64,000 nucleotides of DNA from Photobacterium angustum (GCF_002954615.1 NZ_MSCJ01000001.1:310001-374000); one strand, 5' to 3'; positions 17,915 to 27,515 are shown, counted from the stretch's first letter. A program made the numbers and translations. Notes: generated from the letters alone by a model not told the origin.

Positions 17915-19705
17915 TTAAAAAATAGTGGCACCAGTATCGGCACTTGACACTTGCTTGCGTAAATTGGCGAATAAATTACGACCAAAGGTAAATGCAGGTA
18001 TATCGTTTTCAATCGGTGCGCTACGAGCTGTAAGATCAGCGTTAACCGTTAGCTCACCTGTGATCGCATTTAATTCCACCATATCGCCGTCTCTAATTAA
18101 ACCTATAGCACCACCACGTAGTGCTTCTGGCGTAATATGGATTGCAGCAGGAATTTTGCCTGATGCTCCTGATAAGCGACCGTCGGTAACTAATGCGACT
18201 TGATATCCTTTCTTTTGGATATTACCTAAAATTGGCATTAATTTGTGAAGTTCAGGCATACCATTTGCTGCAGGTCCGTTATGGGTCACAACAATAATCG
18301 CATCTTGATCTAACAACCCTTGTTTATAGGCTTTTTCAACCTCGTTTTGGCAACGGAATACTTTCGCTGGTGCTGTAATATGTTGATGCTGTTTTGCAAC
18401 CGCAGACACTTTAATCACCGATGTACCAATATTTCCCTTTAATACTTTTAAGCCACCTGTCGGGTTAAAAGTGATCTCAGGTGTACAAATAACATCACTA
18501 TCTGTTGAGTCAGCACAAGGCGACCATACCAGTTTGCCATCTTGTAAGCTTGGTGTGGTCATTTGATCTGTAAATTCACCAAACGCCGTTTTCACATTGG
18601 TATTGAGTAGCCCACGTTGGTGCAATGTTTTCATTAAGGTTGGTACGCCACCGGCTTGCTGGAAAGCATTAATATCAGCAGGCCCATTCGGGTACATGCG
18701 CACCAATAAAGGAACCACATCAGATAAATCACTAATGTCATCCCACGTTAAAATAATGCCCGCACTACGAGCAATCGCTACCATATGTAAGCTATGGTTA
18801 GTACTGCCACCTGAGGCTAACCATGCCACTAAACCATTTACCAAACTTTCTGCCGTCATTACTTGATAAAGAGGGCGGTATTGGCTTGATTGCTGATTTG
18901 CTGCCGCAGCAATACGACAAGCGGTTTCTTCGGTTAATACTTTTCGTAGTTCGCTTGTCGGTGGCACAAACGCCGAGCCCGGTAGCATTAAGCCCATTGC
19001 TTCTAAAATAAGTTGGTTAGTATTCGCTGTGCCATAAAACGTACAGGTACCCGGTGAGTGGTATGCCTGACATTCCATGGTTAATAGCGCAGTAGAATCG
19101 ACTTCACCTGCGGCATATTGTTGACGAACATTAACCTTTTCATCATTGCTTATGCCTGTTCCCATTGGCCCTACTGGCACGAATGCTGTTGGAAGATGCG
19201 CAAAAGATAATGCACCGATCAATTGTCCCGGGGCGATTTTGTCGCAGATGCTTAACAATAATGTTGCATCAAAAGCGTTATGACTTAAGGTAATTGCTGT
19301 TGCTTGGGCGACAATATCACGAGAAAACAGCGACATTTCCATGCCCGGTTGACCTTGAGTAATACCGTCGCACATTGCTGGAACACAACCAGCCACTTGG
19401 CTAGTATGGCCGTATTCCGCCAGCGCTTTTGCAATAATGTCTGGGTAATATTTATAAGGCTGGTGAGCACTTAGCATGTCATTGTAGCCACTGACGATAG
19501 CAATGTTGGCATGCAGAAAATCTAAAATCGCTGATTTTTCTTGGGCGCAATTAGCGGCAACAACGTGAGCTAAATTACCGCAAGAAAGTTGGCTACGCCC
19601 TTTACCCGCTTGTTCCATTTCCTTGATCATAGCTAACCATTGCGGATAACTTTCAGCACTTCTTGCTTTAATACGCTCGGTCACGGCTGAAATAATCGGA
19701 TTCAT
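17915..19705 (-). CDS. edd: 6-phosphogluconate dehydratase Edd
   Basis: Iron-sulfur dehydratase of the IlvD/Edd family converting 6-phosphogluconate to KDPG. The 596 residues (E. coli 603) include AGCVPAMCDGITQGQPGMEMS, LLSICDKIAPGQL and SPGTCTFYGTANTNQ, whose cysteines are the expected cluster ligands, and VALVTDGRLSGASGKIPAA near the C terminus. Its ATG overlaps the gntK stop in ATGA, so gntK-edd-eda are one operon. Confidence 0.96.
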   Translation of the reverse strand: MNPIISAVTERIKARSAESYPQWLAMIKEMEQAGKGRSQLSCGNLAHVVAANCAQEKSAILDFLHANIAIVSGYNDMLSAHQPYKYYPDIIAKALAEYGHTSQVAGCVPAMCDGITQGQPGMEMSLFSRDIVAQATAITLSHNAFDATLLLSICDKIAPGQLIGALSFAHLPTAFVPVGPMGTGISNDEKVNVRQQYAAGEVDSTALLTMECQAYHSPGTCTFYGTANTNQLILEAMGLMLPGSAFVPPTSELRKVLTEETACRIAAAANQQSSQYRPLYQVMTAESLVNGLVAWLASGGSTNHSLHMVAIARSAGIILTWDDISDLSDVVPLLVRMYPNGPADINAFQQAGGVPTLMKTLHQRGLLNTNVKTAFGEFTDQMTTPSLQDGKLVWSPCADSTDSDVICTPEITFNPTGGLKVLKGNIGTSVIKVSAVAKQHQHITAPAKVFRCQNEVEKAYKQGLLDQDAIIVVTHNGPAANGMPELHKLMPILGNIQKKGYQVALVTDGRLSGASGKIPAAIHITPEALRGGAIGLIRDGDMVELNAITGELTVNADLTARSAPIENDIPAFTFGRNLFANLRKQVSSADTGATIF

Positions 19706-20214
19706 AGATTTGCCTCACGTAATTGCTGAACAGCATCTTCAATAATTTCGTTAATAGAACCATCGATAGAGACAGTGAATACATCCATCTCATCAACAGG
19801 ACGCTCAAGAGTTTCAAGTTGGCTAGTTAACATGGTGTCACGCATAAAATGACCTTTACGGGCACGCATTCGTTCAAGGATCAATTCACGATCGCCATCT
19901 AAGAAGATAAACGAAACGTTTTTATTGCCTTCACGGATCTGATCGCGGTATTTCTTTTTTAAGGCTGAACAAACAATGATCCCAACTTCGTTTTTATTCT
20001 CGATGCTATAAGCGGCATCACGAATACGCTCTAACCAAGGTTCACGATCGGTATCGTTCAATGGTGTGCCACTGGCCATCTTTTGGATGTTGGCTCTTGG
20101 GTGTAAATCATCACCATCGATGAACTTTGCATTTAAGCTGTGGGCGATACCTTCACCAATCGTAGATTTCCCGCAACCACATACCCCCATTACAATTATG
20201 CTTTGACCTGCCAT
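19702..20214 (-). CDS. gntK: gluconokinase GntK
   Basis: Phosphorylates gluconate to 6-phosphogluconate, feeding Edd. The 170 residues carry a P-loop GVCGCGKST (10-18), FIDGDDLHPRANIQKM and LKKKYRDQIR, hallmarks of thermoresistant-type gluconokinase. First gene of the leftward gntK-edd-eda operon, starting about 58 bp from the GntR operator. Confidence 0.95.
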   Translation of the reverse strand: MAGQSIIVMGVCGCGKSTIGEGIAHSLNAKFIDGDDLHPRANIQKMASGTPLNDTDREPWLERIRDAAYSIENKNEVGIIVCSALKKKYRDQIREGNKNVSFIFLDGDRELILERMRARKGHFMRDTMLTSQLETLERPVDEMDVFTVSIDGSINEIIEDAVQQLREANL

Positions 20215-20271
20215 TTTTTAACCTCTATCTCACTTTTGAACATCAGTTGTTCTATTTTCTTGTAAGCTACC

Positions 20272-20301
20272 ATGTTACGGGTAACATGTTACCCGTAACA
20301 T
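20272..20301. promoter_or_regulatory. double GntR operator, perfect 30-bp palindrome
   Basis: Two 16-bp sites ATGTTACGGGTAACAT (20272-20287) and ATGTTACCCGTAACAT (20286-20301) overlap by two bases. Each half is palindromic except for its centre, and the pair is a perfect palindrome overall. The ATGTTAC..GTAACAT form fits the known E. coli GntR operator. It sits between divergent gntK-edd-eda and gntT, so one regulator can control both. Confidence 0.85.
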
Positions 20302-20377
20302 TGAGCGTTGTGAAGATACTCACAATAAAAATATTCACAACGGAATAAAACATTCTTTTTTGCTGGAGAGATCCTGT

Positions 20378-21739
20378 ATGACGTTAGACCCAACCTACTT
20401 ATTGTTTATCGCAGCATGTTCTATCTTGTTGTTATTACTACTTATAATGAAATTTAAGTTACATGCTTTCCTAGCTTTAACTTTAGTGAGTTTTATTACA
20501 GCAGTAGTAACTGGTGTAAATGCTGATCAAGTTGTACCTACCATGATGTCAGGTTTTGGAGGCACATTAGCTTCTGTTGCTCTGCTTGTCGGTCTAGGTA
20601 CCATGATAGGGCGAATTCTTGAAGTAACAGGGGGCGCTAAAGTACTAGCGGATACCTTAATTGGTAGGTTTGGCCCTGAAAAAGCACCTTTTGCGTTAGG
20701 TGTTGCGTCGCTGTTGTTTGGTTTTCCAATCTTCTTCGATGCTGGGTTAATGGTCATGATGCCTATTTTGTTTAGTGTTGCTAAACAATTTGGTGGCTCA
20801 ACAATTAAGTACGCACTACCTGTTGCTGGTGCCTTTGCTGTGATGCACGCATTCTTGCCGCCGCATCCAGGTCCTGTTGCTGCAAGTGAATTACTGGGAG
20901 CAAATATTGGTTTATTAACCATTGTTGGTTTGTTGATTGCACTACCGACTTGGTACCTAGGTGCTTACCTTTACGGATTATGGGCGGGTGAAAGATTTAA
21001 TCTTCCTCTACCACAAGCTTTCTTAGCAACCCAAGAAGTGATTGACGAAAACAACTTACCTAAGTTCTCAACAGTTCTTGTTATTTTGTTAATGCCTTTA
21101 GTGCTTATCTTTATGGACACGGGTCTACACACGCTAACAGTAATGGGTGTGGTAAATGGTGATGCAACATGGGTTAATGCCTTACGTATGTTGGGTAAAA
21201 CACCTATCGCATTGATGATCACCTTGTTGTTCTGTTTAGCACTGTTCTCTAAAAATTACGGCATGGCAAAACTTGAAAAGCTATGTGGTGATTCACTTGC
21301 GCCAATCTGTGCCGTTATTCTTGTAACGGGTGCGGGCGGTATGTTCGGTGGCGTACTACGTGCAAGTGGTATTGGTGACGCGCTAGCTAACTTAATGTCT
21401 GATACTGGTATGCCAGTGATTGTGGCAGCATTCTTAGTTTCAACAGCGTTACGTGTAGCGCAAGGTTCAGCAACGGTTGCTCTAACTACAACAGCAGCAC
21501 TGATTGCACCTATGGTTGCGGCAACAACAGGTCTAAGTGCTTTAGATTTATGTTTCATCGTGATTGCAATTGCATCGGGTGCAACCGTGTTATCTCACTT
21601 CAACGATTCAGGATTCTGGCTAGTAGGTAAACTGCTAGATATGGATGAGAAAACAACCCTAAAAACGTGGACGGTAATGGAAACCCTTCTAGGTACAATT
21701 GCCTTCACAATTGCTGCAACATTAAGTATTTTCTTATAA
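20378..21739 (+). CDS. gntT: gluconate permease, GntP family
   Basis: Inner-membrane proton symporter importing gluconate. The 453 residues are hydrophobic throughout (about 12-14 helices) and contain the family blocks FGFPIFFDAGLMVMMPI, AFLPPHPGPVAAS, ASGIGDALANL and SHFNDSGFWLV. The ATG at 20378 follows GGAGAG by seven bases; an upstream in-frame TTG is rejected. Which of GntT/GntU/GntP it is by orthology cannot be settled; gntT is used because of linkage to gntK, gntR and the operator. Confidence 0.9.
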   Translation: MTLDPTYLLFIAACSILLLLLLIMKFKLHAFLALTLVSFITAVVTGVNADQVVPTMMSGFGGTLASVALLVGLGTMIGRILEVTGGAKVLADTLIGRFGPEKAPFALGVASLLFGFPIFFDAGLMVMMPILFSVAKQFGGSTIKYALPVAGAFAVMHAFLPPHPGPVAASELLGANIGLLTIVGLLIALPTWYLGAYLYGLWAGERFNLPLPQAFLATQEVIDENNLPKFSTVLVILLMPLVLIFMDTGLHTLTVMGVVNGDATWVNALRMLGKTPIALMITLLFCLALFSKNYGMAKLEKLCGDSLAPICAVILVTGAGGMFGGVLRASGIGDALANLMSDTGMPVIVAAFLVSTALRVAQGSATVALTTTAALIAPMVAATTGLSALDLCFIVIAIASGATVLSHFNDSGFWLVGKLLDMDEKTTLKTWTVMETLLGTIAFTIAATLSIFL

Positions 21740-21761
21740 ATTAAGATAACGTGTAGAAGCC

Positions 21762-21794
21762 AATACGGGAGTAGTGATACTCCCGTATTTTTTT
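21762..21794 (+). terminator. intrinsic terminator of gntT
   Basis: AATACGGGAGTA (21762-21773) pairs perfectly with TACTCCCGTATT (21778-21789) around GTGA, followed by a run of T. Confidence 0.88.
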
Positions 21795-21808
21795 ATAAGG
21801 ACTGTATT

Positions 21809-22402
21809 ATGACAACCCCGAGTACGCCAACGACTTGCTGCGACTGGGCAACAACCGATCCTCTGTTACAGCATTATCACGATACCGAATGGGGCAAAAA
21901 ACCGTGTGATGATAACGCCCTTGCTGAATGTTTTATTTTAGAGAGTATGCAAAGTGGATTGAGCTGGTTAACCGTACTGCGTAAACGTCCGGCTTATCGG
22001 GCTGCTTTTTTTGATTTTGATTTAGCTAAAATTGAAGCGGAATTATTGCCACAACCACGCGAAGTGTTGGTCGAGCATATTTGCCAGCAGTTTGATGTGA
22101 TAAAACATCGCGGTAAAATAGCGGCCGCTTTAAATAACCTTGTCTTGTTGATTGAAATTCGCAAACAAACGCCATTAGTCGATTTTTTCTGGCAGTTTGT
22201 AGAACATAAAACGGTTGTTAATCAATGGCAAACCATGGCTGAAATGCCAGCTCAAACTGAGCAATCAGCAAACATGAGTAAGGTACTCAAGAAGCAAGGA
22301 TTTAAGTTTATTGGGGCAATAACCTGCTATTCCTTTATGCAAGCCGTAGGGATGGTGAATGATCATTTAACGACTTGTCATTGTTATCCTAACAACACGT
22401 AA
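21809..22402 (+). CDS. tag: DNA-3-methyladenine glycosylase I
   Basis: Base-excision repair enzyme removing 3-methyladenine. The 197 residues (E. coli 187) contain the zinc ligands in TCCDWATTDPLLQHYHDTEWG and NDHLTTCHCYP, the catalytic-site region SGLSWLTVLRKRPAYRAAF and KHRGKIAAALNN. Starts 15 bp after the gntT terminator, with AAGG before ATG. Single gene. Confidence 0.94.
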   Translation: MTTPSTPTTCCDWATTDPLLQHYHDTEWGKKPCDDNALAECFILESMQSGLSWLTVLRKRPAYRAAFFDFDLAKIEAELLPQPREVLVEHICQQFDVIKHRGKIAAALNNLVLLIEIRKQTPLVDFFWQFVEHKTVVNQWQTMAEMPAQTEQSANMSKVLKKQGFKFIGAITCYSFMQAVGMVNDHLTTCHCYPNNT

Positions 22403-22540
22403 CCTATTTGATATTACTAAATTTTTACTAAGACACATTTGCAAAGTTAGTTTGAGTGATAAAGCGATGTAATGCTTTAGATAAGCGTACTATGCTAAAC
22501 CGATATCTCTCTTATAAATAACAATAACAAAGGTGTCTTC

Positions 22541-24016
22541 ATGGAAAGTGGGGATAGCAATATCATCTTTCATGTCATTTCTGTGTTTTTTAACATGTCA
22601 TGGCAAATCTTCTGGCCATTAGCGTTTGGCTTAATACTCTCTTCTTTTATTCGCAACTTATTACCTGTTGATACCGTGGTCAAACACTTGGGTAAAACCG
22701 ATGTGAAAAGCCTTAGCTTTACCACGCTATTAGGCATGATGTCATCGTCGTGTTCTTATGCTGCCGCGTCCTTGTCTCATACCTTGTTAGCCAAAAAGGC
22801 GACGATTGCCAACGCAATGGCATTTTTAGTATCTAGTACTAACTTGATAGTGGAAATGTTTATTGTGCTGGTGGCACTCATGGGCTGGACATTCTTGTGG
22901 GGTGAAGTCATTGGTGGCTTGATCTTAATCGCAACCGTTGGCTTTTTGTTTAGCCGTTTTTATCCCAAAGATGTTGAACAAGAATTACGTCAGCACATAG
23001 CCAATGCCGCGCCGCAACAAAAAGCCAGTTGTGGCATGGACATGTCTGAAATGAAGCATGACACCAGCGACTGCGGCATGGATATGTCGAAGATGAAACA
23101 TGACAGCAGTGATTGCGGTATGGACATGTCTAACATGAAGCATGAGAGCAGTGACTGTGGCATGGATATGTCGAACATGAAGCATGAGAGCAGTGACTGT
23201 GGCATGGATATGTCGAACATGAAGCATGAGAGCAGTGACTGTGGCATGGATATGTCTGAAATGAAGCATGACACCAGTGACTGCGGCATGGACATGTCGA
23301 ACATGAAGCATGAGAGCAGTGACTGTGTCATGGACATGTCTGAAATGAAGCATGACACCAGTGACTGCGGCATTGATATGTCTAACATGACTATGCCATC
23401 AAAAAATGACACTGATGTAATGGCAAAAATCACCAAATCTGCCAGCTTTTTCCAAATGGATTTGGCAATGATAGGCAAAGAGATCTTAATTGGTGTTGTT
23501 GTATCATCAATCTTAATTGCTTTAGTGCCACAAGAAGGTTGGCGCGTCTTATTTATCAGTAACGATGCAGGGTTGCCAGCTTGGTTACACTCGTTGCTGG
23601 ATGTTATCATCGGTATTTTTGTCGCGATGCTTGCTTATGTTTGCTCGGTGGGCAACTTAATTTTGGCAGCAGCACTATGGCATGGTGGTATTTCATTTGG
23701 TGGGGTGATTGGTTTTATTCTTTCCGATGTATTAACTATTCCAATGATGCGTGTTTATCAAAAATATTACGGTAAACGCCCAACTAAATGGATGGTAGGT
23801 TTACTGTTCATGGCGATTTTATTTACAGGGTTATGTGTTGATGCAATCTTCAATGGCTTTGGTTGGGTCACAACCGATCAAACCTTACGTACTTTAAACC
23901 AATCTGGTTTTGGTATGAACATGACCACAGTGATGAATCTGATCTTTATTCCGCTTTCTATTTGGTATTACCGTTTAGGTAAAAAAGCCAATGTAGGCAT
24001 GGGAATGAGCATGTAA
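22541..24016 (+). CDS. SO_0444-type Cu/Zn efflux permease with nine Cys/Met/His repeats
   Basis: Predicted inner-membrane permease of the YraQ/ArsP-like (DUF318) group; architecture fits the family named after Shewanella SO_0444, tied to copper and zinc efflux. The 491 residues have an N-terminal membrane half (about 8-145, with MMSSSCSYAAASLSHTL), a soluble insert, and a C-terminal membrane half (about 305-485). The insert holds eight full 14-residue repeats of the form CGMDMS-x-MKH-x-x-SD and a ninth degenerate copy (residues 164 to about 290), rich in potential soft-metal ligands. The start follows AAAGGTG. Isolated gene; no metal-sensor gene adjoins. The metal and direction of transport are inferred. 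Confidence 0.8.
   Translation: MESGDSNIIFHVISVFFNMSWQIFWPLAFGLILSSFIRNLLPVDTVVKHLGKTDVKSLSFTTLLGMMSSSCSYAAASLSHTLLAKKATIANAMAFLVSSTNLIVEMFIVLVALMGWTFLWGEVIGGLILIATVGFLFSRFYPKDVEQELRQHIANAAPQQKASCGMDMSEMKHDTSDCGMDMSKMKHDSSDCGMDMSNMKHESSDCGMDMSNMKHESSDCGMDMSNMKHESSDCGMDMSEMKHDTSDCGMDMSNMKHESSDCVMDMSEMKHDTSDCGIDMSNMTMPSKNDTDVMAKITKSASFFQMDLAMIGKEILIGVVVSSILIALVPQEGWRVLFISNDAGLPAWLHSLLDVIIGIFVAMLAYVCSVGNLILAAALWHGGISFGGVIGFILSDVLTIPMMRVYQKYYGKRPTKWMVGLLFMAILFTGLCVDAIFNGFGWVTTDQTLRTLNQSGFGMNMTTVMNLIFIPLSIWYYRLGKKANVGMGMSM
23030..23392 (+). repeat. 42-bp tandem repeats inside the metal permease gene
   Basis: Eight in-frame 42-bp units (23030-23365) and a divergent ninth (from 23366). Units 3, 4 and 5 are nearly identical at DNA level, while the Glu/Thr variant (units 1, 6, 8) recurs between Asn/Glu variants, a pattern suggesting duplication and recombination of blocks. 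One unit has CVMDMS instead of CGMDMS. Confidence 0.93.
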
Positions 24017-24033
24017 TCAATCCGCTGATCAAT

Positions 24034-24090
24034 AAAAAAGCCGTGGTGCTCTTGGTTGTAAAAACAACAGAGCATCACGGCTTTTATTTT
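24034..24090. terminator. bidirectional terminator between the permease and rdgC
   Basis: AAAAAAGCCGTGGTGCTC (24034-24051) pairs with GAGCATCACGGCTTTTA (from 24070) with one G-U pair; A- and T-runs on both sides suit the two convergent genes. Confidence 0.85.
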
Positions 24091-24120
24091 ATGTATTCGA
24101 TGTTGTTCTAATAAAAGGGA

Positions 24121-25035
24121 TTAGCCTTTATTTTCTAAACCGCCAACCACTTCAAATAGGTTTGGTAAGAACGCAGAGAATTCACCACCCATCAGTGATA
24201 AGTCTGCATCAATACGTTGCGCCATATCTTCACGGTCGATATCTTCGTTTTGATCTTTGATTTCATCAGAGAACTTCAAACGCTTCACGGTTAAATCATC
24301 AGCAAGGACAAAGTCGACACGGTCTTGCCAGTTTAAAGCCAGTTTCGTTACCACCTTGTTTGCTTCGATATGTGCAAGAATTTCGTCGCAGTTTAAATCT
24401 TGTTGCTTACAACGGATCACACCGCCATCTTCTTCAACCGCTTTAAACTCTGCTTCTTCACCGATAGTGAAACCATGAGGAGCTTGATTGCTACGCACCC
24501 ATTCCGTCATGGTTAGTGCTAATGGTTTTTCAGGTACAACAGGTACAACAGGTAGGCTACCGATAGATTTACGTAGTAGCGCCAGCATATCTTCTGCTTT
24601 TTTAAAGCTGCCTGCATCAACCACAATATAGCCAAGCTTTGGCATGATCAGAGCGAAAGTTTGCGATTGACGACTGAAAGCGCGAGGCAGTAAATCCATC
24701 ACGATTTCATCTTTAAGCGTATCTTTCTCAGTCTTTTTCAACTTACGACCAAGATCTTTTTCCTGCATCTCAACTTTGTTATTCAGTGATTCTTTGATCA
24801 CAGAAGCAGGCAGCATTTTTTCTTCTTTACGCGCACAAATTAAAATATTGTCGCCAGAAACATGGGTGAACATATCACCATGTTTGCCTAATGCGTGTGC
24901 CCAGCCAAATTTTTGGATGTCTTGGCTACCACAAGGCGTGAAGCGGAACTCTTCCAGCTGTTTTTCCAGTTGGTCTGCATTTAAATCAATTTCACGCGTA
25001 AAGCGGTAGGTTAGTAAATTCTTAAACCACATCAT
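24121..25035 (-). CDS. rdgC: recombination-associated protein RdgC
   Basis: Ring-shaped dimeric DNA-binding protein that modulates RecA. The 304 residues (E. coli 303) start [16 protein letters not shown] and contain [50 protein letters not shown] and [14 protein letters not shown]. The start ATG at 25035 aligns with E. coli MLWFKN and follows AGGAAG; longer upstream frame is not used. Single gene. Confidence 0.96.
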   Translation of the reverse strand: MMWFKNLLTYRFTREIDLNADQLEKQLEEFRFTPCGSQDIQKFGWAHALGKHGDMFTHVSGDNILICARKEEKMLPASVIKESLNNKVEMQEKDLGRKLKKTEKDTLKDEIVMDLLPRAFSRQSQTFALIMPKLGYIVVDAGSFKKAEDMLALLRKSIGSLPVVPVVPEKPLALTMTEWVRSNQAPHGFTIGEEAEFKAVEEDGGVIRCKQQDLNCDEILAHIEANKVVTKLALNWQDRVDFVLADDLTVKRLKFSDEIKDQNEDIDREDMAQRIDADLSLMGGEFSAFLPNLFEVVGGLENKG

Positions 25036-25188
25036 GGCAGTCACACTTCCTAGGGTTAAACAGTTGGGTCGCACATATTAACCTAACCACTAAAAATTAC
25101 TAAGAGGCGTTTGTGATTGAAGCTTAAGATTGTGTAATAACTTACTGAACTGTGAGTAAAATTAAATTTATGCTCTCACAATAAAGCG

Positions 25189-26415
25189 TTATATTTTCGG
25201 TTTGAATACTGCTTTCATACGTTTAGCAACCATTAACCGAGAAACCGTAAACATGTTACTGATGGTTCTTTGGTGTAAACGGAAAATCGTATCGTAGATG
25301 CGGCGAATAAGTAGCCCATGTAACACAAACTGGCTTTCCATTTTAGAGCCGGGAGCAAAAGAGCCAACCGCAAAGTAATGCCCAACTGCAACCACCATTC
25401 CGCCATCTTTAAAGATAAAATCAGTGAGCGGTTTACCATGCAAAAAACCACCTAAACTTTTGGCTAAATGCTCTGCCGCTCGATTCGCTGCTTGTGCTTT
25501 AGGGGGAACAAAACTGCCATCGGGTTGTGGAATGGCAGCGCAATCACCGAGCGCGAAAATACAGTCATCAACGGTTGTGGTTAAATCCATATTCACTTCA
25601 ATTTGATTGATACGGTTATAAGCCAAGCCGCCAATACCATTTAGCCAATCAGGGGCCTTAATCCCAGCCGCCCAAAATTGAACATCAGCATCAAGCGTAC
25701 GATCATCGCTTGTGATCATACTTTTCTCCGTCACTTCACTAATGCGAGTTTGAAGTAAAACATTAATGTTATTTTTCTCGAGCTCTTGTTGCACTTTACG
25801 CGACATTTTTTCAGGGCTATTTGGTAATACGCGATCTGCCGCTTCTATTAAATTAATCGTTAACGGTGTGCCGTTATAACGTTGCAGCTTTCTACTCACA
25901 CGTTCAAGCTCTGCTGCCAGTTCAACTCCTGTTGCACCTGCACCAACAATATTCACGGTGTGGGCTTCTCCTGCTCGTAAAATGTAGCTCATTCGGTGCC
26001 ATGCTTGGCGGGCTTGATTGGCTGAATCTAAAAAGATGCAATGGTCTTTAGCACCGGGAGTATTAAAGTCATTGCTTACCGCGCCAATGGCGATAATCAA
26101 ATAATCGTATTCCAGTTCATAGTTAATGTTATCGGCAGCACCACAGACAGAAATCGTTTTTTCTTCGCGATGGATATCCGTCATAGAGGCTTGGTAATGC
26201 TGGTAACCATGTCGCGCGCCATGAGTGAAATAACAAACCGTATCAAGATCGCTATCAAATGTCCCCGCTGCGATTTCATGCAAACGTGGTTTCCAGAAGT
26301 GATGCGTTTCTGGTTCAACTAAAATGACATCATCTTCTTTTCTTATTGTTTTTTTTAATAGGGTAGATAGCTCAATACCAGCGGCACCCCCACCAACAAT
26401 AACAATTCGTGACAT
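25189..26415 (-). CDS. type II NADH dehydrogenase-like FAD oxidoreductase
   Basis: Membrane-associated flavoprotein of the NDH-2 family, passing electrons from NADH to quinone without proton pumping. The 408 residues have an N-terminal FAD fold (IVIVGGGAAGIEL, about 4-16), a second dinucleotide fold for NADH (VNIVGAGATGVELAAEL, about 158-174) and FALGDCAAIP near 292. A basic C-terminal region (RRIYDTIFRLH.., AKRMKAVFKPKI) could dock to the membrane. The ATG follows GAGGAG. I do not assign ndh, as E. coli Ndh is longer and paralogues exist. Confidence 0.85.
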   Translation of the reverse strand: MSRIVIVGGGAAGIELSTLLKKTIRKEDDVILVEPETHHFWKPRLHEIAAGTFDSDLDTVCYFTHGARHGYQHYQASMTDIHREEKTISVCGAADNINYELEYDYLIIAIGAVSNDFNTPGAKDHCIFLDSANQARQAWHRMSYILRAGEAHTVNIVGAGATGVELAAELERVSRKLQRYNGTPLTINLIEAADRVLPNSPEKMSRKVQQELEKNNINVLLQTRISEVTEKSMITSDDRTLDADVQFWAAGIKAPDWLNGIGGLAYNRINQIEVNMDLTTTVDDCIFALGDCAAIPQPDGSFVPPKAQAANRAAEHLAKSLGGFLHGKPLTDFIFKDGGMVVAVGHYFAVGSFAPGSKMESQFVLHGLLIRRIYDTIFRLHQRTISNMFTVSRLMVAKRMKAVFKPKI

Positions 26416-26657
26416 AGGAACTCCTCACATTCTGGTTATAAGTCCGTTCAGATGGATTAGTTATCACCGTCAACCTGTTAACAAAAATAAAAGGTTGTTA
26501 GCCGATCATGGAAGAGCACTATATCGAAAGGCGAAATGATAGGTTTAAAAATTACTATAGAGTCTAGATGGGATTTTATGATCTTGTGGGTATTTGTTTT
26601 TTGCAATCCTTAGGGGGTAAGGATTTTTTAATGGAATAAAATGCTTGGGGCGAAAAA

Positions 26658-26684
26658 AAAGCCTTGAGCAAAACTCAAGGCTTT
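26658..26684 (-). terminator. intrinsic terminator of the cupin gene
   Basis: AAAGCCTTGAG (26658-26668) and CTCAAGGCTTT (26674-26684) pair around CAAAA; read leftward the stem runs into eight T. It ends the leftward cupin transcript. The remaining 26416-26650 holds only the promoter region of the NDH-2-like gene. Confidence 0.85.
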
Positions 26685-26707
26685 AGAAGATTCATTTGGT
26701 AATGAAA

Positions 26708-27100
26708 TTATTTAGCAGGCGCGAAATCTTCAGCTGCTTGGCGGTGTGCTGTGTAGATAGCTTCGCCGTCACTTTCTGCATCGAAGATAACAGTAACGTC
26801 AGGTGAGAACAGAATAACGTCGCCCACTTCAGCAACGTATTTGTTGCCGTCTGTATCACGCATTACGATTTTACCTTTAGTAACTACTTTGTATTCTACT
26901 GAATCGTAAAAGTATTCAAACTCTACGCCTGGAGACATAGTGAAATGACCAATCGTCAATGGCGCGCTGTTGTTTGTTACAGCAACTTCAGCCATATCAC
27001 TTTTTAAGCCTTCAACTTCTAACAGTTTGCTTAAATCATTTAGCTTAAAAGTACCTGATTTGATCAGAGTGATGCCTGGCTTTTCTGTTAATGTTGTCAT
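26708..27100 (-). CDS. small cupin-domain protein (EutQ-like)
   Basis: A single-domain cupin of 130 residues of unknown function. The beta-barrel motif is seen as FTMSPGVEFEYFYDSVEYKVVTKGKIVMRD and VGDVILFSPDVTVIF, similar to the cupin part of EutQ. The first cupin motif has F and E rather than the usual HxH, so metal binding is doubtful. AAGG precedes the ATG. Monocistronic, own terminator. No eut genes are present, so a role in ethanolamine use is not implied. Confidence 0.7.
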   Translation of the reverse strand: MTTLTEKPGITLIKSGTFKLNDLSKLLEVEGLKSDMAEVAVTNNSAPLTIGHFTMSPGVEFEYFYDSVEYKVVTKGKIVMRDTDGNKYVAEVGDVILFSPDVTVIFDAESDGEAIYTAHRQAAEDFAPAK

Positions 27101-27272
27101 TGGATTGACCTTATTTTTTATAATAAGACTGAAACAGTGTATTCAGTCTTTTGTAGGGTGTAACAAGAAGTACAATAATTACTTATTAAACTGGTAATTA
27201 ATGAAAAATAAAAAGAACAATGGTTAAACGGTAATAATAAAAGAAAGAGTAGTGTTCTTTTATGGGTAATGC

Positions 27273-27515
27273 TTACTTATCTGCTGCTGAAAGTAGCTTT
27301 TCAGAAAAGTTTAATGCAGCTTTATGCTGTGAAAATACTAAACCAGAGTGAGAGCGTTCAGCGGTACCTTGTTTTTGGTAGTGGCCAACATTAACTGCAT
27401 TAGTTGTTGATTTATTGAAGTTAATGTTACCAGTAAAGTTACCGTCTTTTGCTGCAGCAGTAAAAGATGTTGCGATAATAGCCGCTGCGATAGTTGCTTT
27501 AATAACTGTTTTCAT
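27273..27515 (-). CDS. small exported protein of unknown function
   Basis: An 80-residue protein with a clear signal peptide (MKTVIKATIAAAIIATSFTAAA, cleavage probably after AAA), leaving a mature peptide of about 58 residues, polar, with no cysteine. AAAAGG lies upstream of the ATG. I recognise no family; it resembles in size and shape small periplasmic stress proteins, but no such domain can be confirmed. Not linked in operon with the cupin gene. Confidence 0.6.
   Translation of the reverse strand: MKTVIKATIAAAIIATSFTAAAKDGNFTGNINFNKSTTNAVNVGHYQKQGTAERSHSGLVFSQHKAALNFSEKLLSAADK

Noticed and set aside
23030..23392. Regular 42-bp repeats as a CRISPR array
   Set aside because: Units are contiguous without unique spacers, in frame, and encode a Cys/Met/His repeat inside a transporter.
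22985..23610. Long open frames on the opposite strand over the repeat region
   Set aside because: They are shadows of the repeated coding sequence, with no ribosome site and a protein made only of the mirrored repeat.
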